Positions 7,084-11,709 of a DNA stretch of 11,709 nucleotides are shown here, piece by piece. How positions within the stretch are numbered: position 1 is the stretch's first letter; each line of letters begins with the position of its first letter. The stretch is taken from the NCBI GenBank assembly GCA_964404825.1, contig CAYOLQ010000108.1:1-11709 (forward strand), written 5' to 3'. A program made the translations under genes and the position numbers. The stretch comes from JACJXF01 sp964404825. GTDB taxonomy: Bacteria; Bacteroidota; Bacteroidia; Bacteroidales; GCA-2748055. A model generated the notes under the pieces. The model was not told the origin of the DNA. It searched no databases and saw only the letters and a program-made list of their open reading frames with translations.

Positions 7084-7896
7084 CTAAAAACCGAATAAAC
7101 TAATTCCTGTAAGTGAAATGTTTTCTGTAAGCTGAAAATTCTCCCAGGAAAGGTTATCTTCTGATACTACGGTGACTCTGTCGTAAATGATTTCCCGTTT
7201 AATTAACCCTTCTTCCGAAATCCAGTCGTAAATTCTTGTGTTTCCAAAGTATTCATTATCAAGATAATCCCAGGCAACAAGATAGCAGGAGTAAGTTTTA
7301 TCGTTTATTTTTATGTATTCATACCCTACTACCTCTTTATCGATTTGCAAATTTAACGGCTCACTGGGGTAGGAGTAAGTCCATTTTGAATTCAGCCGGA
7401 GGGGAAATTTAAGATTCAGTCTGGGTCTGGGTTTTATAATATAAATTGATGGAGAATCAGAATGAATGCTGACATCAGAAGAAAATGGAAGCATATCTTG
7501 CACAAAATTCCCGCGGCTGTTCTTTTTAGCAAAAATGTGACCGGTGGATTTAGATGTAGCATATGCGTTAAGCCCCTCGGAGTTAACAAAATAGTACTGA
7601 GTGGATTTATATCCGTATTTCTCAATAATGGATACAAACTGCAGCACATTCATGGTATCGTTAAGCAATGTGTCTTTTTCAATTTTTACTTTAATGGGGA
7701 ATGCAATGGTATCGGTATCAATAATTTTATCGGAGGTTTCGGATTCGTAAACGGTATAAACCGACTCTGAAAAATAATTCCATTCCGATCCGGGTTTTGT
7801 CGGATACGAATAAATCATTTCAAAATCATCCTTCTTTTTCCCATCACATCCCGGGAATGCGATTAACAGGATCAGGACAACCGGTATAAATCTCAT
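7084..7896 (-). CDS. Unrecognised lipoprotein, possibly surface-exposed
   Basis: A 270-residue protein I do not recognise. It has a lipoprotein signal peptide: MRF, a hydrophobic core IPVVLILLIAF, then FPGC with C17 as the lipidated residue. Residues after the cysteine are DGKKKDDFE. The acidic KDDFE cluster resembles the lipoprotein export signal that sends Bacteroidota lipoproteins to the cell surface, so surface exposure is possible. The mature part is rich in beta-forming and aromatic residues. Two related stretches, YPTKPGSEWNYFSE at 31-44 and FPLRLNSKWTYSYPSE at 164-179, suggest two repeats of a domain with an [FY]P-x-S-x-W-x-Y opening, a motif I recall in many uncharacterised lipoproteins of this group. 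No catalytic motif is seen. It is separated from the ZIP-like gene by 157 nt and probably starts its own transcript. Confidence 0.75.
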   Translation of the reverse strand: MRFIPVVLILLIAFPGCDGKKKDDFEMIYSYPTKPGSEWNYFSESVYTVYESETSDKIIDTDTIAFPIKVKIEKDTLLNDTMNVLQFVSIIEKYGYKSTQYYFVNSEGLNAYATSKSTGHIFAKKNSRGNFVQDMLPFSSDVSIHSDSPSIYIIKPRPRLNLKFPLRLNSKWTYSYPSEPLNLQIDKEVVGYEYIKINDKTYSCYLVAWDYLDNEYFGNTRIYDWISEEGLIKREIIYDRVTVVSEDNLSWENFQLTENISLTGISLFGF

Positions 7897-7914
7897 TTTT
7901 CAGATTAAGTGTTT

Positions 7915-7929
7915 CTTCAGGATCTGAAG
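7915..7929 (-). repeat. Short perfect inverted repeat upstream of the lipoprotein gene
   Basis: CTTCAG-ATC-CTGAAG on the minus strand, a 6-bp perfect stem with a 3-nt loop, 18 nt before the lipoprotein ATG. It could be an operator half-site pair or a small 5'-UTR hairpin. No T-run follows it, so it is not a convincing terminator. Confidence 0.3.
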
Positions 7930-8053
7930 TTCGGACAATATATGGCTTTTTTTTTACTTAACTATCCACTCTGATAATAGAAAAAGAGGCAGGATCCACC
8001 AATCTTTCATGCAGAATTACATCTTAAAAGGGTAAGAGAGGATTATAAAAAAC

Positions 8054-9574
8054 TTATTCAAAAACTTTAAATGCCACTGCAGCGAGGTAACCGGCAAGGG
8101 TACTCAGTCCGGTTACCCGGTTTCCCCCTATATGCACAGCTTCGGGAATCATTGTCTGGGCAATCATAGTCAGCATTGCTCCGGAAGCAACTCCCTCAAT
8201 ACCTATTTCGATATAGTTTGGAATTTTTGAACCGTAATAATACCCAACTACTGCGCCAGCGGCTGTCATTAGCATGAGTGATGTCCACATACCAATTATC
8301 TTGTATGATTTCCATCCCATTTTTTTCATCCCGATACTGCTCGACATCGCTTCCGGGAAGTTTGAAAGGAAAAGGCCTGCGATAAGTGTGTAGGGAATAA
8401 CATCCGTAAATTCAACTACTCCCTGTCCGGCTTTTGCGGAAAGAATAATAAGGAATCCGGCGCCAATTACAAAACTTTCAGGAATACCATCGAGGAAAAT
8501 TCCCAGCCATATTGAAAGAGGTGCAGATCCCGATTTCTTTTCCGTTTCGTTTATTTCGTTCTGGGTAGGGAGGTATGATGTATGATGTAAATGTCTGGCT
8601 GCTTCATCCGACCAGTCTTCCTCATCTGTTGAAAGTTCTTTTTTGTTGTCGTGAAGGTTAAATTCATGCTTTGATTCACTCTCCAGAATTTCGTGGAATT
8701 CGGGGCAGGAATCTTTAAGCTGGATCAGGTCGTTGTAACTTAATTCAAAAACTTTAAGGTTACTAAGCGCGAGAGAAGAGTATGCGATTGGTTCCCTTGA
8801 AAGCATAGCTGTTTCGCCCAGGAAATTACCGGGACCCAGAACTTTAATTTTTGTTCCGTTTTTGAGGATTTCCACCTCACCACTTTCTATAAGGTAGAGT
8901 TTATGGACCATATTTCCTTCATAGAAAATATGTTTTCCGGCTTTTATCTGAGAATGGCGGATATGCCTGACCAGGATATCAATATGTTCGGGAGTTATGG
9001 AACGGAAAAGACTTATTTTCGATATCCTTTTAAGCATTTGTGTATAGCGGGATTTTCTTTGTCTGTTAAAATATGAAATAGTTGTGGAGACCTTACGCAG
9101 GTAACCTCCCGAACTATTGAGGGCTTCGTTAAGGAAATAGAAAAGCAATCCCCCGGAAACGCATCCCACCAGAAGGAATACAAATTCAAGAATTTTATCA
9201 TGATCCCCAACCCGACCCGTCAAAGTTTGTTTTTGTGCAACAAATTCCATTACTGTAGGAGCAATAAGTTCGATGCTCAGTGCGGCCAGTAGCGCACCGG
9301 CTCCAAAAGCTGTAAACGCTGCCGTTACACGTGGCCGGGGTTGCCAGATTAATCCGAGTGCTGAACCCAGAACAAGGGAAATTGCGCTGAAACCTCCCAG
9401 AAGCAAGGCCCAGAACATGAATTTTGTGGTGGGTTCTGATGGGATGGTTTGCCCGGAATTTCCAATGGCAAATACAGGCAGGAGAAAAATCAGGAAAATA
9501 AGAAAAAACAGAATCCGGTAATTAACATTACTCTTCAGGGATAATGAACTCATTGGATTTGTTTTCATATTCAT
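8054..9574 (-). CDS. ZIP-like metal transporter with an inserted cyclic-nucleotide-binding domain
   Basis: A 506-residue membrane protein. Residues 19-36 look like a signal peptide or extra helix (LLPVFA then IGNSG). ZIP-like helices follow at about 53-76, 83-107 (FGAGALLAALSIELIAP, as in ZIP TM2) and 129-150. The TM3-TM4 loop holds a Crp-type cyclic-nucleotide-binding domain at about 183-298 (KAGKHIFYEG, LYLIESGEVEIL, GETAMLSREP) and a histidine cluster RHLHH at 327-331. ZIP TM4 is WLGIFLDGIPESF (356-368) and TM5 LFLSNFPEAMSS (401-412); a late helix has GVASGAMLTMIAQTMIPEA (461-479). The TM4 HNxPEG motif has become DGIPES and TM5 is SNFPEA, so proline and glutamate remain but the usual histidine is gone. 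The phosphate-binding-cassette arginine is also replaced (I263). A regulated divalent-metal transporter is inferred; the substrate is uncertain. M3 and M8 are alternative starts. Confidence 0.78.
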   Translation of the reverse strand: MNMKTNPMSSLSLKSNVNYRILFFLIFLIFLLPVFAIGNSGQTIPSEPTTKFMFWALLLGGFSAISLVLGSALGLIWQPRPRVTAAFTAFGAGALLAALSIELIAPTVMEFVAQKQTLTGRVGDHDKILEFVFLLVGCVSGGLLFYFLNEALNSSGGYLRKVSTTISYFNRQRKSRYTQMLKRISKISLFRSITPEHIDILVRHIRHSQIKAGKHIFYEGNMVHKLYLIESGEVEILKNGTKIKVLGPGNFLGETAMLSREPIAYSSLALSNLKVFELSYNDLIQLKDSCPEFHEILESESKHEFNLHDNKKELSTDEEDWSDEAARHLHHTSYLPTQNEINETEKKSGSAPLSIWLGIFLDGIPESFVIGAGFLIILSAKAGQGVVEFTDVIPYTLIAGLFLSNFPEAMSSSIGMKKMGWKSYKIIGMWTSLMLMTAAGAVVGYYYGSKIPNYIEIGIEGVASGAMLTMIAQTMIPEAVHIGGNRVTGLSTLAGYLAAVAFKVFE

Positions 9575-9785
9575 TATTATTAACGGAATGATTTGATCTA
9601 ACTTAAAAAACTCAGGTTATTAAACTTTTAACTGAAAGAATAAAAATTACTCTGCACTTATTTTATGCTGAGGAACTTTCTTAAGAATGATGAAAATTAG
9701 GTAATTATATAGTTTGTAGATTTTTTTGTGGAGGGATTTTATCAACAGGGAGATTGTTTAAAAATAGGTGTTCAGTAAATATTAT

Positions 9786-9817
9786 ACCACACCCCTAACC
9801 CCTCCCGGGTCGGGGGA
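9786..9817. repeat. C-rich/G-rich intergenic repeat element, copy 1
   Basis: The plus strand reads CCCCTAACCCCTCCC followed by GGGTCGGGG, a C-rich arm against a G-rich arm, able to fold on itself around CCCGGG. I recall similar 'CCCCTAACCCCTCCC' elements dispersed between genes in Bacteroidota assemblies. A related element in opposite orientation lies at 10017-10048. Confidence 0.5.
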
Positions 9818-9942
9818 CTATCCGAAACATCAATCTTGTATTTTACACTTATCTCTTTTTCAATATAGAGAATTTGTTGAAAAATACGCCATTTAAAGCA
9901 AATTATATATAGTCTTCCTGAAGGCGTGCAAATCTCCAGAAT

Positions 9943-9962
9943 CCCCTTCGACAAGCTCAGGG
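9943..9962. repeat. Dispersed CCTTCGACAAGCTCAGG-type repeat element
   Basis: The plus strand reads CCCCTTCGACAAGCTCAGGG. This short element is known to recur in intergenic DNA of many environmental bacterial genomes. Its minus-strand translation gives the familiar spurious peptide PELVEG, seen here as RPELVEG. It contains the palindromes TCGA and AGCT and the outer pair CCCT/AGGG. Its function is not established. Confidence 0.65.
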
Positions 9963-9983
9963 CGGTGTCTGTAACAAAGTACG

Positions 9984-9997
9984 AGTGACAAGTGACA
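9984..9997. repeat. Tandem 7-mer AGTGACA x2
   Basis: Two exact adjacent copies of AGTGACA, followed by the related GGTAATGA. It lies between the CCTTCGACAAGCTCAGG element and the second C/G-rich element and is probably part of the same composite repeat region. Confidence 0.45.
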
Positions 9998-10016
9998 GGT
10001 AATGAATCCCTGCAAC

Positions 10017-10048
10017 GCCTCCCATCCAGGGCGGGGGGTTGGTGGTGG
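10017..10048. repeat. C-rich/G-rich intergenic repeat element, inverted copy 2
   Basis: The plus strand reads GCCTCCCATCCAGGGCGGGG and continues GGTTGGTGGTGG. On the minus strand it has the same layout as the element at 9786-9817: a long C-rich arm followed by a G-rich arm. The two are thus in opposite orientation about 200 nt apart and enclose the other repeats. The similarity is in layout and composition more than base by base. Confidence 0.42.
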
Positions 10049-10177
10049 AGGATAAAGGAAACTCAAGTTGTGCAAATTGAAGAAATTTCAATTTTAAATG
10101 CAAAACGAATTATAAAAAAAATAGTTTTCCATTATCAAGAAACCACACAAACGATATGTATTCCTCTTTTTTAAATA

Positions 10178-10185
10178 TATCTTTG
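10178..10185 (+). promoter_or_regulatory. Candidate -7 box for the SPFH gene
   Basis: TATCTTTG matches the Bacteroidota -7 consensus TAnnTTTG exactly and lies 82 nt before the ATG at 10268. No clear -33 TTTG is present at the expected 17-23 nt upstream, so support is moderate at best. Confidence 0.35.
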
Positions 10186-10267
10186 AAATGCTTTTACCTG
10201 CTTATTCTTACTACTAATTATATCGAAGCAGAATTATACCAAACTTCAAATCTTTAAAATAAACACT

Positions 10268-11167
10268 ATGGCAATTATCTTTTTTGGAATCATTGTATTA
10301 ATTGCGGGATTTGTTCTTGCAAAGCAAAATAATCCGGCACGGACGTATAACGGGATCATAAAATTAGCAGGAATCGGAATACTTATCGTTGGCGTGCTGA
10401 TTTCTTCAATTGTTCAGATTGGACCAGGAGAAGTCGGAGTTCAGAAACTTTTCGGGAAAGTCAGTAACAATATTCTGGAAAGCGGACTTAATCTGATTAA
10501 TCCCCTTGTAGAAGTTGTGCCATTTGACATTAAAACACAGAATTATACTATGTCAGGCGTTTTGGATGAAGGTGAAAAATCGGGTGATGATGCAATCCGT
10601 GTTCTTACTGCGGATGGTCTGGAGGTAATAATTGATTTGACGGTTCTTTATAAAGTTATCCCTACTGAAGCTCCGCGAATTCTTCGTGAAATAGGAACCG
10701 ATTATCGTTATATTATTGTAAGGCCGATTTGCAGGACCAAAATCCGCGATAATGCAGTTTACTATGATGCAATAGCCTTGTATTCGACAAAAAGAGATGA
10801 ATTCCAGACAAGAATATACAATTCTATTGAAAGTGATTTTAAAAGCAGGGGATTATTACTTGAGCAATTGTTAGTCAGGAATATTGTGCTTCCTGAATCG
10901 GTAAAAACTACTATTGAATCAAAAATAAATGCCGAACAGGAAGCCCAGAAAATGACTTTCGTGCTTCAGAAGGAAAAGCAGGAGGCCGAGAGAAAGAGAG
11001 TGGAGGCACAGGGAATTGCTGATTATCAGAAAATATTGAGCACGGGATTGAGTGATAAACAGCTGCAGTATGAGATGATCAAAGCCATTGCCACTTCACC
11101 AAATGCTAAACTGATAATCATGAACGGAGACAAAAACTCCACACCGGTGATTCTGGATGCAAAGTAA
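10268..11167 (+). CDS. SPFH/prohibitin-like (Band 7) membrane protein
   Basis: A 299-residue member of the stomatin-prohibitin-flotillin-HflK/C superfamily, which form large ring or cage assemblies on membranes and often control membrane proteases or membrane microdomains. Two N-terminal hydrophobic segments (about 2-18 and 31-50) anchor it. The SPFH domain starts right after, with IGPGEVGVQKLFGKV at 51-65, SGLNLINPLVEVVPFD at 72-87, a strand VLTADGLEVIIDLTVLYKV at 112-130, and VRPICRTKIRDN at 151-162. A coiled coil rich in E, K, Q and A follows at about 212-250 (ESKINAEQEAQKM, EKQEAERKRVEAQG), as in prohibitins. The C-terminal tail LIIMNGDKNSTPVILDAK also resembles prohibitin relatives. No NfeD-like or protease partner is visible in the window. 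The gene stands alone, with its own candidate promoter and terminator. Confidence 0.92.
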   Translation: MAIIFFGIIVLIAGFVLAKQNNPARTYNGIIKLAGIGILIVGVLISSIVQIGPGEVGVQKLFGKVSNNILESGLNLINPLVEVVPFDIKTQNYTMSGVLDEGEKSGDDAIRVLTADGLEVIIDLTVLYKVIPTEAPRILREIGTDYRYIIVRPICRTKIRDNAVYYDAIALYSTKRDEFQTRIYNSIESDFKSRGLLLEQLLVRNIVLPESVKTTIESKINAEQEAQKMTFVLQKEKQEAERKRVEAQGIADYQKILSTGLSDKQLQYEMIKAIATSPNAKLIIMNGDKNSTPVILDAK

Positions 11168-11194
11168 TCCGGGGATTTTATGATGGTTTAATTC

Positions 11195-11246
11195 AATGCC
11201 GGAAACGTGGAATTCAAAGTCCGGTTTCCGGCATTCATATTTTTTT
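11195..11246 (+). terminator. Rho-independent terminator after the SPFH gene
   Basis: A perfect 12-bp stem, AATGCCGGAAAC (11195-11206) pairing with GTTTCCGGCATT (11224-11235), begins 28 nt after the stop codon. The 17-nt loop can form a further GGA/TCC stem. After CATA comes a run of seven Ts (11240-11246). This is a strong intrinsic terminator. Confidence 0.85.
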
Positions 11247-11247
11247 A

Positions 11248-11279
11248 TTGAAATACAAAGGAACTATTCTGTAAAATTG
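11248..11279 (+). promoter_or_regulatory. Candidate promoter for the last gene
   Basis: TTG at 11248-11250 and TAAAATTG at 11272-11279 are separated by 21 nt, within the usual Bacteroidota -33/-7 spacing. The -7 box misses one consensus base (TAnnTTTG). It lies directly behind the terminator and about 31 nt before the ATG at 11311, a suitable position. Confidence 0.28.
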
Positions 11280-11310
11280 ATTTGAATTTTGAATTCCACT
11301 ACAACACAAC

Positions 11311-11709
11311 ATGAAATTCATAAGTTTAAAACAAGTTTACCGGGAAACTGAATATTCTGATTCCTGGATCAGCAATCAGAAAGCTATCCTGCTTGCCCTT
11401 ACCATCTGCGGATCGCTTGTAGTAATTATCTGGCAGATATTTGATAATCATTTTTTCAGAACATCCGATTCCAGACTCACATGGCTTAGATGGATTACCG
11501 TTGTTTTATATGCGGTTAACCTCGTGATTGCACTTGTCAGGAAAAGTCCCCGCGCCATTAAACAGCATCTGGTTGCGGGATTTTATTTCGGATCTGTTTT
11601 CTGCATGTTGCTTACCATGTTAACCGGAGCGAGTGAAAGTCCTTACTGGTTTAGCCTGTTTTTCATAATTATTGCATGGTTTGTACTCATCCCCTATAAT
11701 TTCAGGGAG
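11311..11709 (+). CDS. Multi-pass membrane protein, N-terminal part only
   Basis: An open frame from ATG at 11311 runs 133 codons to the window end without a stop. A soluble start of about 24 residues (MKFISLKQVYRETEYSDSWI) is followed by four predicted membrane helices at about 25-44, 57-76, 86-105 and 112-128. The last ends in ASESPYWFSLFFIIIAWFV then PYNFRE. Short N-terminal soluble segment plus paired helices ending in a PYNFRE-like sequence reminds me of membrane sensor domains found in front of histidine kinase or nucleotide-cyclase domains. This is only an impression, because the output domain would be beyond the window. It follows the strong terminator of the SPFH gene, so it should be transcribed separately. 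Confidence 0.6.
   Translation, partial: MKFISLKQVYRETEYSDSWISNQKAILLALTICGSLVVIIWQIFDNHFFRTSDSRLTWLRWITVVLYAVNLVIALVRKSPRAIKQHLVAGFYFGSVFCMLLTMLTGASESPYWFSLFFIIIAWFVLIPYNFRE

Larger units (their letters stand above)
9575..10267. other. Long divergent intergenic region without a gene
   Basis: The 693 nt between the minus-strand ZIP-like gene and the plus-strand SPFH gene must hold the promoters of both. It is AT-rich at both ends, with a central part (about 9786-10048) containing several G/C-rich repeat elements, listed separately. Three small open frames of 60 codons here overlap those elements and show no protein-like features, so they are not called. No RNA gene was recognised. Confidence 0.7.

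Noticed and set aside
9786..10048. CRISPR array
   Set aside because: The repeats are different from each other, and there is no regular repeat-spacer pattern or cas gene.
9772..10174. Three 60-codon frames in the intergenic region
   Set aside because: They translate repeat elements (RPELVEG, PPPPTPRPGWEAL) and have no protein-like features or consistent start signals.
1..11709. tRNA or rRNA genes
   Set aside because: No tRNA cloverleaf pattern or rRNA-like sequence was noticed on either strand by eye; a tRNA scan could not be run.

Overview
The window looks like a scaffold from an uncultured Bacteroidota bacterium. Support for this comes from a Bacteroidota-style Fmt, a bifunctional RibBA beside an LptF/LptG-type permease, a small START-like-fold protein of the kind common in that phylum, moderate GC, and two TAnnTTTG-like -7 boxes. 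The exact lineage cannot be read from the sequence. All gene calls rest on translated motifs and family recall; no search was run.

From 9574 down to 1 every gene lies on the minus strand. In transcription order they are: an unusual ZIP-like membrane transporter with a cyclic-nucleotide-binding-like domain in its cytoplasmic loop (9574-8054); an unrecognised lipoprotein (7896-7084); a START-like protein (7029-6652); an LptF/LptG-family LPS-export permease (6594-5122); a GT4-like glycosyltransferase (5112-3913); a membrane GT2 glycosyltransferase (3916-2753); ribBA for riboflavin synthesis (2748-1510); fmt for initiator formyl-Met-tRNA (1486-418); and the start of an exported protein that leaves the window at base 1. 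The run from the permease to fmt is very tight (9 nt gap, ATGA overlap, 4 nt gap, 23 nt gap) and is probably one operon. It joins envelope glycan and LPS functions to housekeeping genes.

The fmt gene is interrupted by about 97 nt of GC-rich sequence that contains a 10-N assembly gap and is bounded by GATC on both sides. Deleting it exactly restores an uninterrupted Fmt reading frame. It is most likely a chimeric join in the assembly, not biology.

From 9575 to 10267 there is no gene. This divergent intergenic region holds a cluster of G/C-rich repeat elements, including the widespread CCTTCGACAAGCTCAGG element. On the plus strand follow an SPFH/prohibitin-like membrane protein (10268-11167) with a strong hairpin-plus-T-run terminator, and then the start of a multi-pass membrane protein cut by the window end.

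No clearly undescribed multi-gene system is visible. The most interesting item is the ZIP-like transporter with its embedded, apparently degenerate, cyclic-nucleotide-binding domain.
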